From Linnemannia hyalina (taxonomy: Eukaryota > Mortierellomycota > Mortierellomycetes > Mortierellales > Mortierellaceae), in contig JAHRHY010000023.1 in assembly GCA_019671135.1 (NCBI GenBank), forward strand, positions 186,001 to 250,000: a stretch of 64,000 nucleotides of DNA, read 5' to 3'. Below are positions 34,001 through 47,600 of this stretch, piece after piece. A program made the translations under genes and the position numbers. Below the pieces are notes generated by a model that saw only the letters and a program-made list of their open reading frames with translations, was not told the DNA's origin and made no database searches. The stretch's first letter is position 1; each line of letters starts with the position of its first letter.

Positions 34001-37000
34001 TCTAGTGATAACAAATGCGTAGACGTCAATTCTTGCGTTCAAAATTTCAGTTTCAGGACATAAACTTGCAGTTAAACCAACGTACTCTGATGACTTGACA
34101 ACCACGAACAGCGGCGTTGGCTCGTTGGCACGCCCCGATTGCAGATCCAGCGGAACAGTCAGAGAATGGCTCGAGGAAACAGAGACGGACCGCGTGGCAG
34201 CAGGCCGATCGCGAACTGGCCAGAATGACGTCCTGTTAGCCACAGCCGCCCACTGAATCGAGCTCTCAAAGACATTACGACTGAGAGGTGGCTTGACGTT
34301 CTCTCGCAAGTGAAGCTCATTGACCTCTCCAACATCTGACCGCATGAAGGGCCTGATGATAGGGTAAATCATGCACCAGATATCCGCGACTGGGAGGCGT
34401 TGAGATGTTGAAGCAATAAACCCAATGGCACCATAGCGGATCCAGAGGTTTGGGTGGCAAAGCAGAGGCGCGACAACTCCAACGAGATCCCAGATAGCCA
34501 TTTTCTGGAACAGGCCCAAATCGCACAGACTGGCCAGTGACTTGAGCACCTTCTCCACCACAAATTCCTCCGAATCTGATTGAAATGAAACGACGATAAG
34601 TTATTACAGTACTCAGGTAGATGCACATATTCAAGGATAAGAGGAGTTGCACACGAGTCAAACGTTGGAATCTTACCAGTCAAGGCTTGGACCATGAGCG
34701 GCAAGATGTACTCTTCAAGACTACGGCCGCCTACAAATGTCCCGACGCCAACAATGCTTTCGAAGAACGCGCTATTTGAAACATAGAAAAAGAAACTTAT
34801 GAGTATTGAGTGAAAGAAGTCCTAGCAATTTGTCCAATATCTGCAAGTTATATACCTGCGAAGCATCCAGTCACGTCCGTTGAGATATGTGATCATATGC
34901 GACAGAAGCACGTCGTCCACTCGTTGCTTGCCCAGGAAGATGCAGAGCGAAGTCATGTCTGAAAGCAAGGCTCGCTTAACACTGCTGTCTGGGTCAACCA
35001 ACAGTATCCGAATTTGGTCCTCGATGGTCGCCTGGAGGTCGGATAGCGCTGAATCATAAGTTGCCTAGAATAAATGCAGATCTTGATGTTAGTACATGTC
35101 TTCTTGTTCCGGTGAGTATCCCCCAGTGAATTAAACTATTGCATAGAAGGCTACCTACTTCATATGGAGATCCTTCCACATCTCCATCTCCTTCGTTTCT
35201 AGTAAACGCTCCGTCGTTTTTAAGCAGCTGTAAGAACGAAAGTAGTAATGAGTTAGGTCGAGGCAAACACACAATAGCCCATGGACATTCACCAGCAAAA
35301 ATCGGTCTGTTCGTCGGCACTAGCTTACTTGCGCGAGCTCGAGGTAGCGCATGGCAGTCTGGGCAAACTGGGCGATGCATCCAGCATAAGCCGATCTGAC
35401 AAGCACCTCCTTGTCCAGAGGAAACGACTGCAATGCTGGCAGAATGTACTCCGGAAAAATCGTGACATTAATTACATCCAGCGTCTCGACCTCATCCAGC
35501 TACGCGGTTAAATGTGCAGGGCATAGAGTGTGGTTAGATATGTGAATGTCGCGATTTTGATAATGTAAACGAGACTGTCATAGGAACACGAAGTGCCTAC
35601 CATTTTGGCTAGGGTCTTCACGGCATGGGCCTTCACTCGGGCCACATCGTCGCTCAAGCAAGAGACGATGTATGGCACGAGTCGATCCAGCTTGATGTCG
35701 TCTGCCACGTGTCTGCCGATAGACAACAGCATATCCAGAGCATTCATCCTGGAGGAGGGGTAGGCGGTATTTCTCATTGAAGAGCACAGTAAGGAGAGGA
35801 AGATGAGGGCTCCCTCGTCTAAGCAGAACGACGATATAAGATGTCATTGGTTAACTCCTTTCTTCATATCTTCAATGTGGACGCATGATCCAATGTTTCG
35901 CCATGCTCTAGAGGCACATACTTGGGGTATGTTGTGAGTCTTCTTTGCTGATAGCCTGTTTGTCCGCCACGGTCAATGTTGTCTATGAGAGAAAAGGAGC
36001 AATAACGATAGGTTAGCATCAGGATTCTTGTCTATGTATGCACCTTAGCAGAGACTTGACAAAAGTTGTTCTTACCAGACCCTTGGAGAGCGCGTCAACA
36101 GAACCTTCTAACAACATCAGGTAGATTCATATATCAGAGAATGCGTTAATATGATATCGAACATATTCTGTCTTCGCCTGATAGAGGAGGTACCCTTACC
36201 GGCATCGGAGCTGCTCGTCTCTGGAGACCTCTGCGGGTTCAGCCCCAGGAAGAACATGATCTTGTCAAAGTCGTGATGGATGCGCTCAATCTTTTCGTCC
36301 GCATCGGTTTTGATCCGCCGTGTTTGAAGTTCCTGAATGTTGGGAAAGATCGCGCTCTCGATAGCTCCAGCGTTGGACGACTCGCCTGCAGATTCAGTCA
36401 CCGAGTGGATGTACTGGTGAAGAAATGTATAAAAGTACTTTGGAAATGCACGGTCCCTCCTATTGAGTCGATGCGATGACAAAGTGTGTGAGTGCTGCAA
36501 TTCATTTCAAAATGTACTGCTTCCTGCTTGTAAGCGAGTCGGCTTACCACTCCGCCAAGTACTGGTCTGCACTGTATCTCTTTGAGGGATCCAACTGAAT
36601 CATATGTCGGATCAAAGCCTAGAAGGACAATATAAAAATGTTAGTGCCATGGCAAACAAAAAGTCCACATGTGCAACTCAAAACATGGCGCTCTCATAGT
36701 ACCTTGATATGGTCATCCTCGATCTTGTTGATGTAGGGCGTAGGATCGTACTCTCCACTGCGATATTTGAACATTTGCGAGAGTGAGAAGATCGGCGTGC
36801 CTTCCGAGAAGAGCTCCGCGATGACACATCTACCATTCAAAGGGAGAAAAACCGTTAGCTCTGCTTCTTCGTCACATCGATGTCCTTGTAATACGGATGT
36901 TTATTCTGTCCGTGAGCATACCCAATAGAAAAGATGTCCATGGCCGTTGTCAGTCCTGTAAAGATGTTGCCTGGATCCTCTGCTAGTTTTTGCTTTTCAG

Positions 37001-38109
37001 TGTCGACTCCTGGCTTGTAAAATCTCTCTGGAGCGAGGTAGCATGTTCTCCGCGATGAAGTGTCAAAGAAGAACGAAAAGTCTGCCGGGTTGTCCTATAG
37101 ATATACGAGTTAACATGTCAGTGGCGTGATAAATGGGGCGTCCGGCATCATTCTATTACATTGCGGGCTGAGTGAGTTCTTACCTCGGGCAAGAAGGTTG
37201 GCTTGTATCCAGCAAAGTCACTCAGGTAAACCCAGTTCCATGAAGTCATTAGACAGTTCTCCGTCTTGATGTCGCCATGGTAAACCTACAATACACAATT
37301 GCATCCTGAGGTTAGCTGAGAATTGAGGCAGTCGTAACTCGTCTTGTGATACCAGCATCCATGACGCAGTCATCATCTTACGTTTCTGGCATGTGAATCC
37401 GCGAGGCCCTTTAGAAGCTGGTAGGTCACCCACTTTTTCTCAATAAGGTTCATGAAAGGTCGAGTACTATTGTAAGGCGAAGGCGCAAGGACAAGCACGA
37501 TCAGAATAATGTAGGTGAGAATTATATAGTAGCAGAATGTTAGTGTAGAGAGGGCCAGCTCCGTACCTGATGCGGTCGTAAAGACTGCTGAAGAAGTATT
37601 GGCGGATCAAGTATCCAGCTCGGTCAGTCTCCAGAACCTTTTGGAACGCAATGGCATTGGGGACATCGGAGAGGATGTCGCGTTCCTCTATTGCATGAGG
37701 AGTGAGCAATTGACTGTTAAATATATGTACGCGATCGAAAGTACGCCGTCGTTGTTGGTTCAATTGGCGGGTTTGTGCAAGTGAGGTCTACCGTTGAGTT
37801 TCCTGGCTATCCGTTTGAGTGAATATCCTGATTCAGGCTTGACGAATATTTTGACAACAACAGTTCCGTCTCTCTGGCGGCCTCTGATAGTCTTCATGAA
37901 CCTGGCGCTCCCTAGACTATGGTAGGTAGACGGACAAAAGTCAGGCATGTTAGAACGAAAGTTTGACTGTATTACATGGTATGGCCAAAGTAACAGTGGA
38001 GAAGGCCTGCTTGCCTTTTGTCATAGTGGATATCTCCTAGTTCGCTCACGTAGGAGTCTATGCCAGCAGTCGCGGCAGATGGTGTGACGGTTGAGACTGA
38101 GTTTCCCAT
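31091..38109 (-). CDS. VPS15: VPS15/PIK3R4, regulatory pseudokinase of the class III PI3-kinase
   Basis: More than 20 small exons give roughly 1,500 residues. Order: MGNSVS, an N-myristoylation signal. The kinase-like domain has VKIFVK for the lysine, HGDIKTEN at residues 145-152 in place of HRD, and DFA at 165-167 in place of DFG. Helical HEAT repeats follow (exons about 36200-33750), then C-terminal WD40 repeats (about 33500-31091, e.g. [12 protein letters not shown] and [12 protein letters not shown] at the end). VPS15 anchors VPS34 to membranes for autophagy and endosomal sorting. I verified exon joins from 38109 to about 34677. The WD part follows from homology. The first intron is GC-AG, and a G12-14 tract lies in an intron near 31331. 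Divergent from dynein. Confidence 0.93.
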
Positions 38110-38687
38110 GGTGTTAACGAAGCGTAGTTAAGAGAGTCTTGTTGTCATGCAAGGTTCTTTTTGTTGACTGTATTGTGTAATGTGAAGGAAGGTGTGTTGG
38201 TTCAAGAAGAGCAAAAGTAAAAGGCAGAGGTGTAAGGAATGTGTGTGGAGTGGAGAGAGAGGGGGAGACAGAGAGAGAGGGAGAGGGAGAGAGGTGTGCT
38301 GAGCAACAGCAGGCAGTCTGGCAGGCAGACCCTTTTTTCGAGTCACGTGCGGCTTTGGACTGGAACTTGCACATAGCTAAAAACGTGGGTTCATCATCTT
38401 TTCCATCCTTCAGTTCTCTCCTCTTCCATCACTTTTTCTTTTTTTCATTTTTATCACGGCTGGACACACTCACACACCTACACAAGCAAGCAGGTTCAAA
38501 CAAACAAACATACCCCTGAACCCGCCCGTCTTGTAAACCATCTTCACTTTCCAGTCGATTTTTTTACTTTTTTTTTTTTTTTTTTTTTTTGTTTTTATTG
38601 GGAGCAGCACACAACAGCAACTTCCTCCCATCCAACCTTAGCCATCAGAGCAACCCCCCCAGGAACAACTGCTGCTGCAGTCGTAGG
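38110..38687. promoter_or_regulatory. Shared divergent promoter region (VPS15 and dynein)
   Basis: These 578 bases separate the two ATG codons. They contain a purine-rich GAGAGAGGG array at about 38250-38295 and long T tracts at 38562-38590, typical of nucleosome-depleted fungal promoters. No specific factor site is claimed. Confidence 0.55.
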
Positions 38688-41600
38688 ATGTTGCAAATGG
38701 ACGAGGACCTTGGTCTTCAGAGTACCGATGTCGGTGTCAGCGCCGACGTCGCGGTCGACATTGACGTTATGAAGATTTACCTCGAAAAGCTGCTGGTGGT
38801 TCTCCTCGGAGCAGACCAGTCAGACCTCAACGCCTCCCTCTTCTCTTTCCCCGACTCGACCGAACGCCTCCGGCGGTTTGCGATCGATGTCCAAACACCA
38901 GCGCTCTATATCCTCAAGGAGACTGACTCGAACGATGGCTGTAAGTCTTGTTTTATTGATTTCAAGCACACATGTCAATGGCTGTTTGATATGAGATTGA
39001 CCGAGGATAAAAAGGCGCTCGAAGAAGAAGAAGGACGAAGGACGAAGGACGGAGTAAAATGTTGTTGTTAGTCGAGTTGATTTATTCAGGGACAAAAAAT
39101 GGGACGGCAAGACAAATGGCTGTCTCATGACCCTTCCTTCTTGAATATTGCTCCCCTCCTTGGCATGATACATGCTCCCCCCAACACCCCAACACACGAA
39201 CAACAACATGCCAATGCAAACAAAACACTTTCAAACAAGCAAAAAGAAACAACGCTAGTTCAAACCAGCTGCTGACATGTGCCTTTCTTTTTATTATTCT
39301 TTCCTCGCACGCACGCATGCACGCACACACGATTTCACACAAAAACACATTTGATGCTCAATAGCAAACGCCTCGCAAGTCTTCTCCTACTCCGTCAGCC
39401 ATGAATTGACATACCACGCCAATCATGTCGGCTCTATCGCCTTGATCAAGCGTGGGCCTACCATCGACACCTCTCGCCCTCTCCAGACTCAGGTTCAGTT
39501 CATCAACCTGCCTGGTCCTGCTGCCAACGAGTCTGGTCTTGGTCTGGCCAGTCCCTATGAGGCCCTTCATTCCTACATCCACTACGCCGTCAGTCCCTAC
39601 TTCAATGCCTATGTGAGCACAAAGTCTGGCTCCGAAGGTGGAATCTCAAACAAGCGGCCTGATGATAAGGATGGCAAGATGGGTAAGTCAACCACCCTAG
39701 TTGTAGCTTTTAAGCAGTGGTCTGATTGCAAAGTGTGCTGAGTATTGATTGGACTCTCATCGTCTGTCATTGATTCACATAGGTATCCCCATGGCCAAGA
39801 AGAAGATTGCCGAGCTCGAGCTCTCTCTTTTGCATCTGCAACAGAACGTGGAAATCCCAGAGATCTCTTTGAACATCCACCCTGTCGTGCAACGTGCAAT
39901 TGATGAGGTATGAGCATTCTTATTTCGTTTCTTGTTTCATGCTCAACTTTTGTTCTGGCGTATTTGTGCATGCACTTATAAACAACGCACAACGTTCTTC
40001 TACGATAGTGTCGCGAGGAGGGTCGTCGAGTGACGGTCGATGCACTGGACTCGTCGTACTTTTTGGATTCGACCTTCTTGAACAAGTTGCAGGGAGATGT
40101 CAACGGATGGATCAAGGAGATTCAAAAGGTCACCAAACTCTCGAGAGACCCCGCTTCGGGAACTGCCATCCAGGAGATCAACTTTTGGTTGAGCATGGAG
40201 CGTGCCCTGGAAAAGATCGATGAGCAGCTAAAGAGCGACCAAATTGGTGAGGGAGAGCACCATCTCATTTTTTTATTAGGAGAGGCGTACGAGTGCACGA
40301 GGACTTGAAGGCACAGTCGACTCAAACTAACCATTTCGTATCTTCTTCTATCATACAGTTCTTACCCTCGACATCCTCAAACATGCTAAGCGTTTCCACG
40401 CAACAGTCAGCTTCATCGCCGACACCGGCCTCAAGGAGGGCACAGAGAAGGGTAAGTGTTCCTATTCTCACATTTCAGATGACCATTATCTTTTTTGAAA
40501 GAGATCACCATTCCTCATCCACTAACATGCTATATGTAAAAAATATTCGCTTTGCAGTGCACAAGTACAACCAGCTCATGAAGGACTTCCCCCTGAACGA
40601 GCTGTTGTCGGCAACCGACGCCATCAAGGTCCGCGATTCGCTGCTTCTCATCTTTGGACATCTCAACAAGAAGCTTAAGCTCTCGTAAGTCCTATCACAG
40701 TACCCTAAAGGTTCTTTAGGCGTTCACTACGTTGTACTCGTTTCATCTTTTAACAGACGTCCTTTGACCCCTCATTAGGCCTTACCCTATCCGCCGAGCA
40801 TTGCCTTTGGTGGAAGCTATTTCGAGGGACTTGAACGAGCAGTTGTTGAGGGTTCTGGGAAGCAGACGTCTGATGTACATGGACTATGACGACTTTGAGA
40901 AGGCAACCGCAGGAGCAGTAGAGGTCTTCAAGACCTGGGACGACCTCATCAAGGAGTTCACATACGTCGCTCGTGATGTCATCCACAAGCGCTCGGAAAA
41001 GTTCCTCCCTATCAAGATCAACCCCGCTCATGCCAAGCTTCAGGAACGCGTCGGCTTTGTTCGCAACTTCAGGAAGCAGCACGAACAACTTCACCAAACC
41101 ATCCTCAAGGTCATGACCAAGCCCAGCGGCCTTTCGGCATCTAGAGCTGCCTTGGAGATTGAGGAGTCGGAGAGCGTCAGTCTCAGCGATGTCAACGCTG
41201 TCGAGGAGGTCAACCTTGCCTACGACAGTGTCAAGAACGTCGAAGTCTTGGACGTCTCTCACGAAGGAACAGAGATTTGGCTGACTGCAGAGGTCTCCTA
41301 CAACGAGCGTGTCTCCAGAGTCGAAAACCAGATCATTGCTCGCCTTCGCGACAGACTCGGAATCGCCAAAAACGCCAATGAGATGTTCCGTGTGTTCTCC
41401 AAGTTCAACGCACTCTTCGTCCGTCCCAAGATTCGTGGCGCTATTCAGGAGTACCAGACTCAGCTGATCGACAAGGTCAAGGACGACATCAAAAAGCTGC
41501 ATGACAAGTTCAAGATGCAGTATCGTCACTCCGATGCCTTCTACATGTCGCAGCTTCGCGATCTCCCTCCTATCTCTGGACACATCATTTGGGCCCGTCA

Positions 41601-44600
41601 GATTGAGCGCCAGCTCTCAACATACATGAAGCGAGTGGAGGATGTCCTCGGCAAGGGTTGGGAGTTGTATGCAGAGGGTCAAAAGTTGCAGAGCGAGAGC
41701 AGCAGTTTCAAGAAGAAGCTGGATACAAGGCCTATTTACGAGGCATGGTTCGCCGAGATCACTCGTCGCGAACTCACTGTCTCGGGACCTCTGTTCGAGA
41801 TTACCCGCAACCGTGCCCAGGGTAACGTCCTGCAACTCGGTGTCAACTTTGACGCGCAGATCATCACACTTTTTAAGGAGGTCCGCAACCTGCTGTGGCT
41901 CAAGTACCAAGTTCCCCACCAGGTCAGCATCATCGCCAAGGACGCCAAGCGAGTTTACCCCATCGCCGTCAGCCTCATGGAGACCATCCGCACCTACAGT
42001 CAAATGGTCAACAAGGTCCAGCGTCACGGAGAGATTGCAACTCTCGTTGCTGGATACAGGAATGACGCACAGAAGATGGTCTCCAAGGGTGTGAGCCTTC
42101 GTTGGGAACATTTCGCCAACACTTACGGCAGCGTCACTTCCTACATTAACCCTGGAAGTGCTGCCGACGCTCGCGAGAACCGCCATATCGTCTTTGTGCG
42201 CGAGTTCGCCTCAGTGGTGTCGATCTTCCAGGACAAAGTGGATTCCCTCATCTCCATCTACGACGACATCATCAAGTTGATCGATGAGCTTCCTGTCTGC
42301 TCCTTTGTGCACACGACCTTCTCTAGCATCATTTTGCGCATTCAGAAGCTGGTAAGTTTTTCTATTTTGTTTGTTTTTCCCACTGCGTTTTGTTGACAGC
42401 GATTTTTTTTGCTTACTTTTTTTTTTTTACGATTGCTTCTGGATAACCATAGATCGACCGACTTAACTTGGAATCGTACTCAAACTTGGATCAATGGGTC
42501 TCGCAACTGGACGCCAAGGTGGAGGCTTTGCTTGTCGGTCGCCTGCAGCAGGCCATCAAGGCCTGGATGCTCGAGTACCAGCGGGATGACCACGAGGAAG
42601 GCTTGGTCGATATTCGCGATTCTGCTGCTCATGGAAAGAACAGGAAGCGTCGTACCAACCGTGAGGCTGAGAGGGCTTCTGCATTGACCAAGGCAAACGA
42701 GATCAAGCCTACCCTCAAGGTCCTTATCCACGAGATCCGCATCAAGAATCAGGTCATGTACCTCGATCCTCCAGTTGAGCAGGCCCGTGTTAGCTGGTAC
42801 AGCCAGCTCCATGAGTGGCTCTCTGTCGTTTGCACCTTGACCAGGATCCAGAGTTCTAGATACGAGATTGATTTGGCTGTCCAGGACAATGCCGGAGATC
42901 TGACCTACTCTGACTTGGTAAGCGGCCCATGCCTCTCTGAATCGTTCGGCTAATTTCTTTAAATGACCTCAACTTCTAACCTGCTCATACTTTTACCCTC
43001 AATGTATTGTCATTTAATAGCTCACAAAGATCCCTGACGACTCTCTCCCCAAGGCTTATGAAGTGATCGAGGCCAAGGTATCCCAGGTCAAGGACTATGT
43101 TGACATCTGGTTGCAGTACCAGTCTCTTTGGGATCTCGAATCTCAGTACATCTTCACTCTCCTGGGTGATGATTTGGCGAAGTGGCAGCAGCTTTTGTTG
43201 GAGATCAAGAAGGCCCGTACCACTTTTGACAATTCGGAGACTGAACAGTCGTTCGGCCCTGTCGTGATTGACTACGAGCAGGTCCAGTCCAAGGTCAACG
43301 CCAAGTATGATTCATGGCAACGCGAGGTCTTGAACCGATTCGGTAACATGCTCGGCACATCCATGAAGGAGTTCCACAGCTCTGTTTCCAAGGCTCGTTA
43401 TGATTTAGAGTTGCACTCGGTCGACAGCCATTCGACTGGAGAGGCTGTTACCTTCATCACCTTTGTCCAGGATCTCAAGCGCAAGGTCGCCAAGTGGGAG
43501 AATGACGTGGATTTGTTCCGTCAGGGTCAAAAGACTTTGGAGCGCCAGCGTTACCAGTTCCCCAACGACTGGCTCTACTGTGATCAGATTGACGGAGAAT
43601 GGAGCGCCTTCAACGAGATTTTGAGCCGCAAGAACAACGCCATCCAGGACCAGATTGGTAAGGAGCTTGCACCATCCGTTTTACTTGGTATCACTGGAGT
43701 TGTTTGTACAAGGCAGGGCAAGTTTTACTAACATGTCTTCCTTCATTTGATTCTGATAGCTGGACTGCAGATGAAGATTGTGACTGAGGACAAGGCGGTC
43801 GAGCAGAAGATCTCAGAGATTTTACTGGACTGGGAGAAGAACAAGCCTGTTCAGGGCAACATCAAGCCTGACATTGCCACCAACACCCTCAGTATCTTCG
43901 AAGGCCGAGTCACCAGGGTCAAGGACGAGTTCGATATGGTCTGTCGCGCCAAGGAGGCTCTTGATCTTGACCTGTCCGCAGATAACCGCCTGGAGCCTGT
44001 TCTGGAAGAGTTGCGCGACTTGAAGTCTGTCTGGAGCTCGCTGGCAAAGATCTGGCAGTCCATCTTCGAGATCAAGGATACCCTCTGGTCTACCGTTGTT
44101 CCTCGCAAGATCAGGACCCAGCTTGATACTCTTATGAACTCGACCAAGGACATGCCCAACCGTATGCGTCAGTATGCTGCTTTCGAGTACGTCCAGGAGT
44201 CCCTTCGCTTGTACCTCAAGGTGAACCCCCTGTTGACTGATCTCAAGTCGGAGGCTCTTCGTGAGCGTCACTGGCGTCAGTTGTTCAAGGCCCTTCGTGT
44301 TGAAGGCAGACTGACGCTGTCCGAGATGACCGTCGGTAACATCTGGGACCTAGATCTCAAGCGTAATGAGAGTCTTGTCCGCGACATCATCGTTGTTGCC
44401 CAGGGAGAGATGGCCCTGGAGGAGTTCTTGAAGCAGGTGCGCGAAACCTGGACCAACTATGTCCTAGATTTGGTCAACTACCAGAACAAGTGCCGTCTGA
44501 TCCGCGGGTGGGACGATCTCTTCACCAAATGCAGCGAGAACATCAACTTCTTGTCCGCCATGAAGCTGTCGCCCTATTACAAGGTCTTTGAGGAGGAGGC

Positions 44601-47600
44601 TGCTGGCTGGGAGGAGAAGTTGAACCGCATCCACGTTCTCTTTGACGTCTGGATAGATGTGCAGCGCCAGTGGGTATACCTCGAGGGAATCTTCACGGGA
44701 AGCCACGACATCAAGCATCTGCTGCCCGTCGAGACGTCGCGTTTCCAGAACATCAACTCGGAGTTCTTGACGGTCATGAAGAAGGTCTACAAGTCGCCCT
44801 TTGTCCTTGATGTCCTCAACATTGCCAATATCCAAAAGTCACTCGAGAGATTGGCAGATCTGTTGGGCAAGATCCAGAAGGCTTTGGGAGAGTACCTGGA
44901 GAGGGAGCGTTCGTCCTTCCCTCGCTTCTACTTCGTCGGAGACGAGGACTTGCTGGAGATTATCGGTAACAGCAAGGACGTCGTCCGCATCCAGAAGCAC
45001 TTCAAGAAGATGTTTGCCGGTATCAACAGCATTATTCTGAACGAAGACATGACGTCTGTTCTCGGTATGTCCTCGAAGGAGGGCGAGAATGTCATGTTCA
45101 AGACTCCAGTCTCGATCAAGGACAACCCAAGAATCAACGACTGGCTGACCCTCATCGAGAAGGAGATGCGCATGTCCCTTGCCCAGATCCTCGCCGAGTC
45201 GCTGCAGGAGATGAACTTCTTCTACCTTGCAGAGACCCTAGAGCCTACTGCCTTCCTCGAGTGGATCGACAAAATTCCCGACCAGCTGGTTGTTCTGACC
45301 TCTCAGATCGTGTGGACCACATCCGTTGAGCGCGCCCTGTCAACCATGTCCGACACTGGCGATTCGTCCGAGCAGCCAATGCAGCGTGCCCTGGACTATG
45401 TTCAGCGTGCCCTCAACGTCCTGGCTGACACTGTTCTGCAGGATCTTGTACCTATTCAGCGCAAGAAGTGTGAGCATTTGATTACCGACCTGGTCCACCA
45501 GCGCGATGTCATCCGCGCCCTCATCCGCAGTCGTGTCTCATCCACCAAGGACTTTGCCTGGTTGTCCCAGATGAGGTTCTACTTCAACGCGAGCCACGAG
45601 GATCCCTTGCAGTGCTTGACTATCAGCATGGCCAATGCATCGTTCTTCTACGGTTACGAGTACTTTGGAGTCACTGAGCGCCTCGTCCAAACCCCGCTTA
45701 CGGATCGCTGTTACCTCACCCTCACGCAGGCTTTGGAGTCTCGTCTGGGTGGTTCACCGTTCGGTCCTGCCGGTACTGGAAAGACAGAGTCTGTCAAGGC
45801 TTTGGGTATCCAGCTTGGCCGATTCGTCCTTGTCTTTTGCTGTGACGAGAACTTTGATTTCCAGGCCATGGGTCGTATCTTCATTGGTCTCTCCCAGGTC
45901 GGTGCATGGGGATGCTTCGACGAGTTCAACCGTCTGGAGGAGAGAATCTTGTCTGCCGTCTCCCAGCAGGTTCAGACCATTCAGCTGGGTCTCAAGGAAG
46001 CCAAGACGGATCCTAACCACGAGATTGAGCTGGTTGGCAAGAGCGTGCGTGTCAACACCAGCACTGGTATCTTCATCACCATGAACCCTGGATATGCTGG
46101 ACGATCCAACTTGCCCGATAACCTCAAGAAGCTGTTCCGCAGCATCGCCATGACCAAGCCCGACAGGGAACTGATTGCTCAGGTCATGTTATCGTCCCAA
46201 GGATTCCGAACTGCGGAGACACTGGCTTCCAAGGTCATCCCTCTTTTCAACCTCTGCGACGAGAAGTTGTCTCCTCAGTCGCATTACGACTTTGGTCTGC
46301 GTGCTCTCAAGAGTGTCTTGGTCAGTGCCGGTAACATGAAGCGTGATCGTCTCCAAGAGCTTCGCACCAACAACCCCGAGAACATCATGGCGGAGTTTGA
46401 GCGCATCTCAGAAAGTGTTCCTGAGCAGGAAATTCTCATCCAGAGTATCCGCGAGACTGTTGTGCCCAAACTGGTCGCCGATGATATTAACATCTTAATG
46501 GGGTAAGTCGCACCTTTTGCGTACGCTTGTGTTGTACAGATTAAGTATTTTAGTGATGTTTGTTCGTCGTATTAACTGTAGGTATTTTTTTTGTCATGCT
46601 GTATAGTCTTCTCAAGGATGTGTTCCCAGGAGTTGATTATGTTCCCGTCAGCTTGCAGCCTTTGCGTGCCGCCATCAAGGACATCTGCACCAAGCGTCGC
46701 TTGGTGGTTGGCGACCTCTGGCTCGAGAAGATCCTCCAGCTGTACCAGATTCAGCGTATCCATCACGGTTTGATGATGGTTGGTCCTTCTGGAAGCGGCA
46801 AGTCCAATGCGTGGCAGGTCTTACTCAGCGCCTTGGAGGCTGTCGAGGGTGTTGAGGGTCAATCGTATGTGATTGATCCTAAGGCCATGTCCAAGGAAGC
46901 GTTGTACGGTGTTCTCGATCCTACCACTCGTGAGTGGACCGACGGTCTCTTTACCAACATTCTTCGTAAGATCGTCGACGACGTTCGTGGCGAGAGCGCC
47001 AAGCGTCACTGGATCATTTTTGACGGTGATGTCGATCCCGAGTGGGTTGAGAACTTGAACAGGTACGTCGCCCCTCATCGTCAATATCGCTCATTGCATG
47101 GTATTATTGCTCTTCAAGTGTACTAACTGACCAATGATGCTGTTTTCTCTCTGTCTTGTAGTGTTCTCGATGATAACAAGTTGTTGACTTTGCCTAATGG
47201 TGAGCGTCTGAGCTTGCCACCCAATGTCCGCATCATGTTCGAAGTCGACACCTTGAAGTATGCCACCCTTGCTACCGTCAGTCGCTGCGGTATGGTCTGG
47301 TACAGTAGCGAGGTCATTGATCGCACGATGATCTTCGCGAACTACTTCGAGACCCTCCGCAATGTGCCCTTGGATGAGGCCGACGAGGAGGTCACTGTCC
47401 GTCGCGTCGAGACCGAGGAGAACAGAGCTGCATCGCCAATTCTTCTCACCCAGCAGGCCTGTGCTGACGCCCTTGTGCCCCACTTCGCCGAGGACGGACT
47501 CATCCCAAGAGCCTTGGAGTATGCCGCCACCCTCGACCATATCATGGACTTCACCACCATGCGTGTTCTGTCGACGCTCTTCTCGCTCCTCAACAAGAGT

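Noticed and set aside
38589..38687. In-frame upstream ATG for dynein
   Set aside because: It would add a poly-basic and cysteine stretch from a T-rich promoter that is unlike dynein N-termini.
40750..41583. 277-codon and similar minus-strand frames under dynein
   Set aside because: Antisense shadows with no family-like composition.
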